A stretch of 64,000 nt of DNA, from the NCBI GenBank assembly GCA_019752045.1, contig JAIEMP010000010.1:186001-250000 (forward strand). Direction: 5' to 3'. Source of the stretch: Chitinophagaceae bacterium (GTDB taxonomy: Bacteria > Bacteroidota > Bacteroidia > Chitinophagales > Chitinophagaceae). The notes under the pieces are model-generated. The model had not been told where the DNA came from. It worked only from the letters and a program-made list of their open reading frames with translations, and did not search any database. The first letter of the stretch is position 1. Every line of letters starts with the position of its first letter. Positions 1 through 9,500 of the stretch are shown piece after piece. Made by a program: the position numbers and the translations under genes.

Positions 1-1
1 C

Positions 2-2125
2 AGCAAACCTGTTACTGCAGGAGATCAACCCGTTACTACTTTGCTTCAACAAACAGTTGACGGGCCTCCACAAGGATACAGCACTGCAACCATTGGTTTA
101 ATTCGTGTTTCTGATACAGCAACTTTCTCCAGATATATCAACCTCGATGTGGTTAAATCTTCCATCCCTACTACCATGCGTTTTCTCTATGGTGCAAAAC
201 CATCGGGCAAAAATAAAAGAGGCGAAAGCTTACTGGAAGTGTATGTGATTAAAACCGTAGCAGGTTCTGATGCGCCGAAGTTAACCGGTGAATTTATAAC
301 TGATGCACGTCAAAACTTCAACCAGCGGAACAATGAAATTCTGGTTGAAATGGAAATGAATACAAAAGGTGCAGGCATCTGGGAAAAAATGACCGGTGAT
401 GCTTACACCAATAAATATGCGATTGCAATAGCATTAGATAACTATGTATACTCAGCTCCCGGTGTTACTACCGGTGCTATTTCCGGCGGCAATTCACAGA
501 TCAGCGGAAACTTTACCATTCAGGAAGCACAGGATCTGGCCAGCATTTTAAGAACAGGTAAACTCCCCGCTCCTGCTAAAATTGTGCAGGAACAGGTTGT
601 TGGTCCAACACTTGGTGCAGAGGCGATTAAAGGTGGAACCATGTCGTTCTTAATTTCATTCATTGTCATTTTTGTTCTCATGCTGGTATATTACAATACT
701 GGTGGTTGGGTTGCAAACATTGCATTGATCCTGAACTTACTCTTTACCATTGGTGTGTTGAGTGCTTTCAAAGCAACCTTAACTGCAGCCGGTATTGCCG
801 GTTTAGTATTAACCATTGGTATGGCTGTAGATACCAACGTAATTATTTTTGAGCGTATTAAAGAAGAACTCACAAAAGGCAAGAGTTATCAATTGGCGAT
901 TGAAGAAGGTTACCGCCGTTCGCTTGCTCCTGTACTGGATGCACACGTAACAACCTTATTAACTGCCATCATCCTTTTATATTTTGGTTTAGGACCGGTA
1001 AAAGGTTTTGCTACCACACAGATCATTGGTATTTTATTGAGTTTGTTCTGCGGTATTCTTGTTTCAAGATTAATTACTGATTTCTGGACAAACAAAAAAC
1101 GTCACTTCGAATATTTCACAGGTATCTCCCGCCGCATCTTTAAACATGCTGCTTACAAATTCATTGAGTACCGCAAGGTGGCTTATGGTATTTCTCTGGT
1201 TGTATTACTGGGCGGTATTGCAGCTGTGATCAATGGTTTTGATTATGGTGTTGAATTCCGTGGCGGTCGCAGTTATACCGTGAAGTTTGATCAGGAAATG
1301 AAAAACGAAGAAGTTGCCAATGAATTGAATAAGGTGTTTGGCAAATTCCCGATCATTAAAACAGTTGGTACTGCCAGCCAGTTAAATATTACAACTGATT
1401 ACTTGATTGAACAACCGGGTTTACAGGTTGATTCAGTAGTGAAATTTAAATTGTATGAAGGATTAACCAAATTCCTGCCTGCAGGCACTACTTACGAGCA
1501 GTTTGATAAAGTATATAAGAAGGGATCACAAACAGTACAGCCAACTATCTCAGACGATTTAAAACGTGGTGCATTGTATGCGTTGATCATTGGATTGCTT
1601 GCTATTACATTGTACATCTTTATCCGTTTCCGTGACTGGAGATATTCAGTTGGAACAATTGTAGCATTAATGCACGACGTATTGGTAACATTGATCGTGT
1701 TCTCGTTCTTAAAGAACATTGTACCCTTCCCGCTTGAAATTGATCAGCACTTTATTGCGGCCATCTTAACGGTGATTGGTTTCTCTATGAACGATACAGT
1801 AATTGTATTTGACCGTGTGCGTGAATACAGCCGTAAAATGTTTGGTCAGGATAAAGGAACCATTCTGAACAAAGCCATCAATGATACTTTGGCACGTACC
1901 ATCATGACCTCGTTAACGGTGTTTTTAACCCTGCTCATCCTCTTCATCTTTGGCGGTGAGGTTACCAGAGGTTTTGCCTTTGCGATGTTGATTGGTGTAA
2001 TAACCGGTACCTACTCTTCTATCTTTGTGGCTGCTCCTATCCTGATTGATTTTGCAAAAGACAAACCATTGGGTGAGCCTGAAAAAGATAAGACCTTAGC
2101 GAAAGCAAGACATACCATCAGTTAA
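2..2125 (+). CDS. secDF: Protein translocase SecDF fusion, C-terminal part
   Basis: The frame is open from the first bases of the window, so the N-terminus (first SecD membrane helix and most of the P1 domain) lies upstream. SecDF uses the proton motive force to help SecYEG complete export across the inner membrane. Visible here are the end of the SecD periplasmic region, the SecD membrane block with the family motif GMAVDTNVIIFERIKEE (about 817-870), then a second unit starting with a helix near 1180, the SecF GVEFRGG motif (about 1245-1270) and the SecF motif GFSMNDTVIVFDRVRE (about 1777-1830). SecD and SecF in one chain is usual in Bacteroidota. The stop is at 2123-2125, followed by a clear terminator. 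The TTG at 41 is not the start; it lies inside the open frame. Confidence 0.96.
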   Translation, partial: SKPVTAGDQPVTTLLQQTVDGPPQGYSTATIGLIRVSDTATFSRYINLDVVKSSIPTTMRFLYGAKPSGKNKRGESLLEVYVIKTVAGSDAPKLTGEFITDARQNFNQRNNEILVEMEMNTKGAGIWEKMTGDAYTNKYAIAIALDNYVYSAPGVTTGAISGGNSQISGNFTIQEAQDLASILRTGKLPAPAKIVQEQVVGPTLGAEAIKGGTMSFLISFIVIFVLMLVYYNTGGWVANIALILNLLFTIGVLSAFKATLTAAGIAGLVLTIGMAVDTNVIIFERIKEELTKGKSYQLAIEEGYRRSLAPVLDAHVTTLLTAIILLYFGLGPVKGFATTQIIGILLSLFCGILVSRLITDFWTNKKRHFEYFTGISRRIFKHAAYKFIEYRKVAYGISLVVLLGGIAAVINGFDYGVEFRGGRSYTVKFDQEMKNEEVANELNKVFGKFPIIKTVGTASQLNITTDYLIEQPGLQVDSVVKFKLYEGLTKFLPAGTTYEQFDKVYKKGSQTVQPTISDDLKRGALYALIIGLLAITLYIFIRFRDWRYSVGTIVALMHDVLVTLIVFSFLKNIVPFPLEIDQHFIAAILTVIGFSMNDTVIVFDRVREYSRKMFGQDKGTILNKAINDTLARTIMTSLTVFLTLLILFIFGGEVTRGFAFAMLIGVITGTYSSIFVAAPILIDFAKDKPLGEPEKDKTLAKARHTIS

Positions 2126-2150
2126 TTTTAATTGCTTGTTATAAAAAGTA

Positions 2151-2178
2151 AACCCTGACGTTTCTGTCAGGGTTTTTT
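2151..2178 (+). terminator. Rho-independent terminator of secDF
   Basis: A 7-bp stem (2153-2159 with 2166-2172) with a six-base loop is followed by a run of six T. It sits 27 bases after the SecDF stop. Confidence 0.9.
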
Positions 2179-2261
2179 ATTGATGTAAAAAGCTGTTAAG
2201 AATGGCTCTACGAATTTAAATTTTACAATAACGCAGTTGTTGTTATACTGACTACTATATT

Positions 2262-2380
2262 CATAACCACGGCTTTTAAGCCGTGGTATATCAATGATGT
2301 AAATGGCTTTAGTCATGATCAGGATTCAAGGCTAAAGCCATTTCATCTTTTTCTCTACGTCCCCAACTTGAAAGTTGGGG
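2262..2380. repeat. REP-like mosaic of three palindromes
   Basis: The 326-base gap between SecDF and the next gene holds three hairpins in a row: a stem of about 10 bp at 2266-2275/2278-2287, a perfect 12-bp inverted repeat at 2301-2312/2332-2343, and a 9-bp stem at 2361-2369/2372-2380 followed by TTATT. The first two, with their spacing, recur at 63240-63300. Palindrome groups of this kind in Bacteroidota resemble REP elements mobilised by RAYT (IS200-like tyrosine) transposases; none is encoded in this window. Apart from the terminator at 2151-2178, I see nothing else in the gap. Confidence 0.75.
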
Positions 2381-2451
2381 TTATTAAAAAACAGCTTAAT
2401 CTCTTTTGAAAACCAGGAGATAGAATAATTAATGGAGAAAAACCTGTTTTA

Positions 2452-2769
2452 TTACATTAAAGAAAACAGATTCCAGTATGCAAGCAGCAAAGAAAAAATA
2501 AACAACACCCAGCTGATGATTGTTAAAAATTTTGCTTTGATGCATCTGTAAAATAAAAAAGCTGCTATTGCCAATAAAGAAATCCTAAAAAAACCCAATA
2601 CCAACCTCTGTCGTAAAAAAGTTGGGAGCAATGCATAATATTTCGCTTTTGCCTGTTCAAAAGAAATCGTTTCGTCTCCCGCAACAATAATCCAGAGAGT
2701 CATAAAATACGCTGCTATTGAAAGAAGTAGTAGCCCTGTCAGAAAAAATAAAATGCGGTTTGCCTTCAT
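2452..2769 (-). CDS. Small multi-pass membrane protein, unknown function
   Basis: The protein has 105 residues. Hydrophobic segments at about residues 6-28, 55-77 and 80-103 suggest three membrane helices, with a short charged loop (about 30-50) between the first two. The ATG at 2767-2769 is the only reasonable start and sits just after the terminator of the upstream minus-strand gene, so it needs its own promoter. I do not recognise the family. Length, hydrophobic pattern and lack of a competing frame support a real gene. Confidence 0.65.
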   Translation of the reverse strand: MKANRILFFLTGLLLLSIAAYFMTLWIIVAGDETISFEQAKAKYYALLPTFLRQRLVLGFFRISLLAIAAFLFYRCIKAKFLTIISWVLFIFSLLLAYWNLFSLM

Positions 2770-2781
2770 AATTGTGTAAGA

Positions 2782-2806
2782 TAAAAAAAACTGACAGAAA
2801 TGTCAG
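2782..2806 (-). terminator. Terminator of the secreted protein gene at 2832-3734
   Basis: A 6-bp stem (2791-2796 with 2801-2806, GAAA loop) is followed, on the minus strand, by eight T (A-run at 2783-2790). It lies about 25 bases past the stop. Confidence 0.8.
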
Positions 2807-2831
2807 GTTTACTATTTTGTAGAGTTGGGGC

Positions 2832-3734
2832 TTATTTATATCCTTTCCACTTTCGGTTGGTTTTATCAAACACCCAGTAAATTTCATTGCAGTAAGAAAA
2901 ATTGAAAAACGTTTCGGGTACAAAATCCAGAGGCAACTGAACAATTTGGCTCATATAGCCCGTCTTCATATTATACAGCTCCACTTGTTTTTTGGAGACA
3001 TTTAATAATCCGATCTCAGCACCTTTTATACCTGTATAAACCAATGACCGGACATTGTAATTTTTTTCAAAATCAGCACTGGTTGTCATCACGCCATCAT
3101 TTGAATGCATAGAACCAATATGAAGCTGAATCGTTTTCTTTTTCTCTGTTCCGTTTGTGTTATAACAGGCGATATTCAATCCATCGAGAAATAAAATTTC
3201 CTCATCTTCAGTATTCAATACACCGCCACTGTTTTTATCGGGTTGATATAATCCTTCTTTAAAGATGTCAATTTTTTCAGGCAGTCCTTTTTTATTCAAA
3301 TCATAATGAAACCATCCGGATTCATCATAACCATTTCCGCTGATTTGTTTAGTTTTTGGATTGTACCACAAACCACGCACATCAATTAAGGTTTCCTGTG
3401 TTTCTTCTGAAACTATGTCGCCGTCTTTATTGAAAATTACCAGCGGAAACAATTTGTTACCGGCTTGAGCAGCATAATATAATTTTTCTTTGGGGTGATA
3501 AATCACGGCAGCACCATTCGCACCACCGGCGGGAATTTTCATCTCCATCACTTTTTCTGCAGCAATGATTTTTAACTCTTTGCTTCCACCCGATTGATTG
3601 TTTTTTGTATTCTTCTCATCTCTTGTATCTCCACTGATAATGGCAGATACAGCAGCAGGTTTTTTCTTTTGTGCAAAATTGCTCTTACAGATGCAGCATG
3701 TAAACAGCAGAAACAAAGGAAGTATCTTTTTCAT
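2832..3734 (-). CDS. Exported protein of unknown function, possible beta-propeller
   Basis: The protein has 300 residues. The N-terminus is a signal peptide (KK, hydrophobic stretch with a CC pair, cleavage near residue 21 before QKKKP). The mature part has alternating beta-strand patterns and short repeated phrases on reading out a stored value, as in six-bladed propeller-like proteins, but no family motif that I recognise. It is likely periplasmic or outer-membrane associated. The start at 3732-3734 gives the signal peptide directly. A terminator follows, so it is probably monocistronic. Confidence 0.75.
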   Translation of the reverse strand: MKKILPLFLLFTCCICKSNFAQKKKPAAVSAIISGDTRDEKNTKNNQSGGSKELKIIAAEKVMEMKIPAGGANGAAVIYHPKEKLYYAAQAGNKLFPLVIFNKDGDIVSEETQETLIDVRGLWYNPKTKQISGNGYDESGWFHYDLNKKGLPEKIDIFKEGLYQPDKNSGGVLNTEDEEILFLDGLNIACYNTNGTEKKKTIQLHIGSMHSNDGVMTTSADFEKNYNVRSLVYTGIKGAEIGLLNVSKKQVELYNMKTGYMSQIVQLPLDFVPETFFNFSYCNEIYWVFDKTNRKWKGYK

Positions 3735-3800
3735 ATAACAAATTTGAATGCATGTTACAACTAATTAAAGGTCGTGTCAATACCGTGCTGTGGGTACATG

Positions 3801-3824
3801 AAAAAACCCCGGTTGTCCGGGGTT
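3801..3824 (-). terminator. Terminator of the Fe-S carrier gene
   Basis: An 8-bp stem (3805-3812 with 3817-3824, loop TTGT) is followed by a T-run on the minus strand. It lies 30 bases past the stop of the gene at 3854-4192. Confidence 0.88.
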
Positions 3825-3853
3825 CTCATAAATCTGTTGATCGTGTAATAGAG

Positions 3854-4192
3854 TTAAACGGCAAAGCTTGTTCCGCAACCGCATGTTTTGCTGGCATTGG
3901 GATTGCTGAATGTGAAGCCACGGTTGTTGAGCCCATTGTCCCAGTCAATTTGCATCCCCATCAAATACATCCCCTGTCCTTTATCCATGATGCATTGAAT
4001 ACCGTCTATTTCAAACAGCTCATCATTTACGCCCTGTTCATCAAAATCGAGTACATACGTTAAACCTGAACAACCGCCTCCTTTTGCACCTACACGCAAA
4101 AACTTTCCCTGTGGTTGTTGTGTATACAGGCGTTTAATTTCTGTAACGGCACCTGTTGTAAAACTCACCGGTGTAATATTCAATGTTTCCAT
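3854..4192 (-). CDS. A-type iron-sulfur cluster carrier (HesB/IscA/ErpA family)
   Basis: A-type carriers pass Fe-S clusters from the assembly scaffold to apoproteins in the cytoplasm. The protein has 112 residues from the ATG at 4190-4192, the family's usual length. The three cluster ligands are present: C41 in GGGCSG, and C104 and C106 in the C-terminal CGCG. A longer frame to 4225 adds 11 residues with no family support, so I chose the internal ATG. The gene stands alone and is divergent from the membrane protein at 4305. It could be called IscA, SufA or ErpA; no suf or isc neighbour decides this. Confidence 0.93.
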   Translation of the reverse strand: METLNITPVSFTTGAVTEIKRLYTQQPQGKFLRVGAKGGGCSGLTYVLDFDEQGVNDELFEIDGIQCIMDKGQGMYLMGMQIDWDNGLNNRGFTFSNPNASKTCGCGTSFAV

Positions 4193-4304
4193 TCTTTCAA
4201 TGTTTAAATGCAAATTTACAAACAATTCTTCTTTTGAAGGAGCTTCGTTTGTGGTTCAGGTATTCAAAGGCAAACGCTTACATTTGCTTCTATTAAAAAT
4301 CAGT

Positions 4305-4868
4305 ATGGACCCCATTTACATTTATATTTTTTCAGGAGGAGCTGTTGCTTTTATTGCCCTGGCAATTTATCTGCGTATAAAAGGAAAAAAGGAATTGCTG
4401 CAGGAGCAGGCAGAACAAAAACTGCAGGAACAACAGGTTCAGCAAACTGCTGCAAGAACAACTAAAACTGCAAACCCAGAAATGCTCCGTTTACAGCTAC
4501 AGGCTTATGAACGCCTGAGTATTTTATGTGAGCGCATGAGCCTTACCAATTTGCTCGGCAAATTCAGCATCAATGAACTGTCGGCTTCGCAATTACAATC
4601 AGCCATGATTCAAAGCATCAAAACAGAGTTTGAGTACAATGTTAGTCAGCAGTTATATGTTTCTGATGCTGCATGGGATGGCATCAAAAATTTAAAAGAC
4701 CAGCAGATTTTTATCATCAATCAACTTTCTGCCATGTTACCTCCTGCTGCAAACGGAATGAATTTGAGCAAAAAAATTATTGAATTGATTTCACAGGAAG
4801 AACATGTATCACTGCAACCCATTGTTGCCACACTCATCAACAATGAAGCGAAACAACTGATGCGATAA
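4305..4868 (+). CDS. Membrane-anchored coiled-coil protein, Bacteroidota-specific type
   Basis: The protein has 187 residues. One N-terminal helix (about residues 5-24) is followed by a Lys/Glu/Gln-rich coiled coil (about 25-55) and then a helical cytoplasmic domain. The ATG at 4305 places the membrane helix at the N-terminus; an upstream in-frame ATG at 4200 would add 35 residues overlapping the divergent gene and is less likely. It lies 26 bases upstream of the methylmalonyl-CoA mutase gene and is probably co-transcribed. I recall similar small proteins near this mutase in relatives (the DUF7935 type), but that label is from memory. Confidence 0.75.
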   Translation: MDPIYIYIFSGGAVAFIALAIYLRIKGKKELLQEQAEQKLQEQQVQQTAARTTKTANPEMLRLQLQAYERLSILCERMSLTNLLGKFSINELSASQLQSAMIQSIKTEFEYNVSQQLYVSDAAWDGIKNLKDQQIFIINQLSAMLPPAANGMNLSKKIIELISQEEHVSLQPIVATLINNEAKQLMR

Positions 4869-4894
4869 TTTTACCAACTGAACGATGCTTGTAT

Positions 4895-6457
4895 ATGGAA
4901 GAAACAAAACGCCATACCGATTCCGGAATTGAAGTAAAAAAAATCTACACTGCTGCTGATGTATCTGCAGAACATGCATTGGAGCAGCCGGCTGTATTTC
5001 CGTTTACACGTGGTGTGCAGCCCGATATGTACAGAGGCAAGTTATGGACAATGCGGCAGTATGCAGGATTCTCTACTGCTGAAGAAAGTAACAAGCGATA
5101 CCATTATTTATTAAGTCAGGGAGTGATGGGCTTGAGTGTTGCGTTTGATTTACCCACACAGATTGGTTACGATAGTGATCATATGCTCAGTGAAGGTGAA
5201 GTAGGAAAAGTAGGTGTTGCTATTGACAGTATTGAAGATGTACAAACACTGTTTAATGGCATTAAGCTGCAGGATGTTTCCACTTCCATGACCATCAATG
5301 CAACGGGTTTTATCCTCCTCTCCTTTTATGTAGCTTTAGCCAAACAGCAGGGAGCAGATTTAAAAAAAATAACCGGCACCATTCAGAATGATATTCTAAA
5401 AGAGTACGCTGCAAGAGGCACATACATTTATCCACCAAAACAAAGCATGCGCATCATCACCGATATTTTTGAATGGTGCAGTCATGATTTACCAAAGTGG
5501 AATACCATTTCCATCAGTGGTTATCATATTCGTGAAGCGGGCAGTACTGCCGTGCAGGAAATTGCGTTTACCCTTGCAAATGGAAAAGCTTATGTAAAAG
5601 CAGCATTGGAAAAAGGGTTGGATATAGATGTCTTCGGGAAACGTCTCTCCTTCTTTTTTAATGCACATAATAATTTGTTTGAAGAAGCGGCCAAATTCCG
5701 TGCAGCCAGAAGAATGTGGGCAAAGATGATGAAGGAACTGGGTGCAACTGATGAAAAAGCCATGATGCTCCGCTTTCATACACAAACCGGAGGAAGTACT
5801 TTAACGGCTCAACAGCCTCTCAATAACATATCCAGAGTTACGGTTCAAACACTCGCTGCTGTGATGGGTGGAACACAATCGCTCCATACCAATGGATACG
5901 ACGAAGCGTTGAGTCTGCCAACAGAAGAAGCTGCACGTATAGCACTCCGCACCCAGCAAATAGTAGCGTTTGAAAGTGGTGTTCCTGATACGGTTGATCC
6001 GCTTGCAGGGAGTTATTATGTGGAATCGCTCACGGATGAAATAGAAGAAAAAGCTTGGGAATTGATTGCCAAAATAGACCTGATGGGCGGAAGTGTTAGT
6101 GCGATTGAACAGGGTTTTATTCAAGATGAAATTGCACGTAGTGCTTATGAATATCAGCGGAATATTGAAAATGGTTCAAAAATAATTGTGGGAGTAAATA
6201 AATTTCAGTCGGCCTTGGAAACCTCTCCTCCCGGGTTTAGAATTGATGACAGTATCCGTGCTGTACAAACAGAAAAACTCAACCGTTTAAAAAACAACCG
6301 TGATCCGGGCAAGGTTGATCAATGTCTGCAAATGATTAATGACAAAGCCTCCTCCGGTGAGAACCTGATGCCTGCTGTTATTGAAGCTGTGGAACAAAAA
6401 TGCACTTTAGGTGAAATTGCAGATGAGTTAAGAGCCGTGTTCGGAGAGTACAAATAA
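4895..6457 (+). CDS. Methylmalonyl-CoA mutase, large (catalytic) subunit without B12 domain
   Basis: The enzyme interconverts methylmalonyl-CoA and succinyl-CoA in propionate and branched-chain/odd-chain metabolism. The protein has 520 residues, covering only the TIM-barrel substrate domain. It ends at VFGEYK, where single-chain enzymes continue into the cobalamin domain, so it belongs to the two-subunit type with a separate small B12 subunit, not encoded here. Residues that discriminate mutases are visible: Y56 in RQYAGF, R174 in ARGTYI and H211 in SGYH, matching Tyr89, Arg207 and His244 of the Propionibacterium enzyme (spacing 37 between the last two is conserved). Tyr and Arg favour methylmalonyl-CoA over isobutyryl-CoA. 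Start: ATG at 4895 rather than the TTG at 4889. Confidence 0.93.
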   Translation: MEETKRHTDSGIEVKKIYTAADVSAEHALEQPAVFPFTRGVQPDMYRGKLWTMRQYAGFSTAEESNKRYHYLLSQGVMGLSVAFDLPTQIGYDSDHMLSEGEVGKVGVAIDSIEDVQTLFNGIKLQDVSTSMTINATGFILLSFYVALAKQQGADLKKITGTIQNDILKEYAARGTYIYPPKQSMRIITDIFEWCSHDLPKWNTISISGYHIREAGSTAVQEIAFTLANGKAYVKAALEKGLDIDVFGKRLSFFFNAHNNLFEEAAKFRAARRMWAKMMKELGATDEKAMMLRFHTQTGGSTLTAQQPLNNISRVTVQTLAAVMGGTQSLHTNGYDEALSLPTEEAARIALRTQQIVAFESGVPDTVDPLAGSYYVESLTDEIEEKAWELIAKIDLMGGSVSAIEQGFIQDEIARSAYEYQRNIENGSKIIVGVNKFQSALETSPPGFRIDDSIRAVQTEKLNRLKNNRDPGKVDQCLQMINDKASSGENLMPAVIEAVEQKCTLGEIADELRAVFGEYK

Positions 6458-6578
6458 TATTAAAAGTGTATAACTTGTTACAAGTATCTGTTTAAATAGT
6501 TACACTAAAAAACACAACGTTCGTTTTCTTTTTTATCTTTCGTTCACATCAACAACCAAACTTTACCAACATTTCTGT

Positions 6579-9500
6579 ATGAGACAATTTTTCGTGTATG
6601 CATTTTCTGCATTGTTCTTTTTTTCCTGCAATACATCATCAAACAATAAAACAGAAGAAAATGACGCCTATGATAACCCGATGGCCCGACAGTTACTTGA
6701 AGAGGAGAAAATGAAAGACCCCGCTCTTGGTTTTGTTCCGTACGAACGCCTTTACAATGCCATTACTTATACCGAAGCCGCAAAACAATCACTTGCGCCC
6801 AATGCTTCACTTCCATGGGAAGAACGTGGCCCCATCTACGACAGTGTAGGGCCAAGCAACGGTAACCGTCGTGGCGGAGGGGCCAGTCCAACAGGTGCAT
6901 ATACATCGGGACGTATGCGTGCCTTTTTACTGGATACGTTGAACGATCCTACAGGCAATACTGTTTTTACCGGCGGTGTAGCAGGCGGTGTGTGGAAGTG
7001 TACCAATTTTTTATCGGCAATCCCCAACTGGCAGCCGGTGAATGATTATTTTGATAACCTGGCTATTGCTTCAATCTGTCAGGATCCTACCAATCCTTCG
7101 GTTATTTATTTTGCAACAGGTGAAGCAACCAGCAACTCAGATGCAGTTTTTGGTAAAGGTGTATGGAAATCTATCAACGCAGGAAATACCTTCAACCTGT
7201 TGCCTGCAACTGCAAATTATATCCGCAACTTTAAAATTGAATGTGATGCAGCTGGTAATGTGTACCTGGCTTCCAGATCGGTGACAAGCCCTGTCAATCA
7301 ACCCAATGGTTTAATCCGTTCTACCGACGGAGGTAACACTTGGGTAAATATTACTCCTAATAACTTAACGACAAATACTACCTGTACCGATTTTGAATTC
7401 ACCGCTTCAGGAAAACTGAATGCAACATTTGGATATCTCGGTTCAATCGTAAATCATCGGTATACATCAAACCCGGCAACTGTTACACCCGGTGGCTGGT
7501 CATCAGGCAACGGCTTTAGAGTATCAAATGCTGCAGCAAGAAGAACTGAACTGGCGGTAATGGGTGAAACGCTCTACGCCGTTACAGTTAATACTTCTAA
7601 CAATGCAGACAGTTGTTACCTGTCAACAGATGGTGGTGTAAACTGGGCCTTACAGAATTCAACGTTAATGCCAACCGGTTTATCAAACGGACAGGGTTGG
7701 TATAATCTTACGCTTGCCATTAACCCAACCAATCCTTCAGAAATCATGTGTGGCGGATTGGATGCATATCGTTCATCAAACGCTGGTCAAACCTGGACAA
7801 GAGCTACGTTTTGGGTTTCAACATCGCCCTATGTACATGCTGATCATCATTACATGTTTTACTGGATAAAAAATAGTGAAACAAGAATTATCATGGGCAC
7901 TGATGGTGGTTTGTTTTATTCAGCAAACAATGGCGTCAGTTATGTAGATAAGAACCGTAATCTCGGTATCAAACAATTTTATTCCGTTGCCATTCATCCA
8001 ACAGCCGGATCTCCTTATCTCCTTGCAGGTGCACAGGATAACGGAACTCATCAATTAAAAAATCCGGGACTGAGTTATTCCATTGAAGTAACCGGTGGTG
8101 ATGGTATGTATGTACACATCAACCAGCAGAATCCGCAAATACAGTTTGGCAGTTATGTATTCAATCAATACCGCCGCACTGTAAACGGAGGGTTAACATG
8201 GAGTCCGGTAAATCTATCTTCAACAGGATTATTTGTAAACCCTTTTACGTATGATGATGCACAGAATATTATGTACAGCAGTAATGGAGGTAACGGGCAA
8301 ATCAGACGTTGGGATAATGCAAACACCTCATCAACCAGTGTAACCATTCCAATTGCTGCAGCAGGTGGTTCCACTGCTTTAACTGCTTTACATGTTACTC
8401 CTAATACGGCCAACCGTGTTTATCTCGGTACCAATAACGGACGTGTATTGAGACTGGACAATGCGAATACTGTTGATGCAACTACGATTGATGCCAACAC
8501 AACAACTATCACCGGATCTTCCTTTCCCAGTGGATATATCAATTGTGTAAATACGGGAACAGATGACAACAACCTTGTGGCTGTGTTTACCAATTATGGT
8601 GTAAATAATGTGTGGGTAAGTACAAATGCTGGTGCAAGCTGGATAGCTGTTGATGGCAATTTACCGGATATGCCTGTACGTTGGGCGTTGTATGATCCCG
8701 GACGTAACGATCGTTTATATATTGCAACTGAAGCAGGTGTTTATCATACCGATCTGATCAATGGAGCAAGTACCATCTGGACTCCTGAAGCAGGTTTCCC
8801 TACCGTACGGACAGATATGCTGAAGATGCGTACAAGCGACAGCACCATTGCTGCGGGTACACATGGCCGTGGTGTGTTTACTGCAAAAATTCCATCTGGT
8901 TGTACAGCCACCACCATCAGTTCGCAGCCACAGAACACAACTGTATGTGAAGGTGCTAATGCAAGCTTTACTGTTTCAGTAAACGGAACATCACCTGCTT
9001 ATCAATGGCAGGTAAGTACTGATGGTGGCACTAATTTTACCAATATATCAGGTGCAACTGCTGCAACGTTGAATTTAAACGGAGTAACCATTGCCATGAA
9101 TAACCGGCAATACCGTTGTGTTGTTTCGGGTGAATGTGCAGGAGCGTCTATTTCAACCCCGGCTGTTTTATCCATCAGCAATTCACTTGCTGTAACGGGT
9201 CAGCCGCAAAATAACAATGTATGTGCAGGTGCTAATGCAGCATTTAGTGTAACAGCATCCGGCGCATCTGTTACGTATCAATGGGAAGTAAGTGTAAACA
9301 ACGGCGTGAGTTATGCTCCTGTTACAGGCGCAACAAATGCTGCATTGAATTTGACCGGTGTAACACTTACGATGACCAATAACCGTTACCGTTGTATTGT
9401 AAGCAGTGCATGTGCTTCATCTGTTGTTACAAATTACGGGCTGTTAACCGTGAATGAGAATGCAGCTGTTTCATCGCAACCAACCAACCAGACAGTTTGT

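Noticed and set aside
3752-4063. 103-residue plus-strand ORF over the Fe-S carrier gene
   Set aside because: It is antisense to a full-length HesB/IscA protein with all three ligands and has no family resemblance itself.
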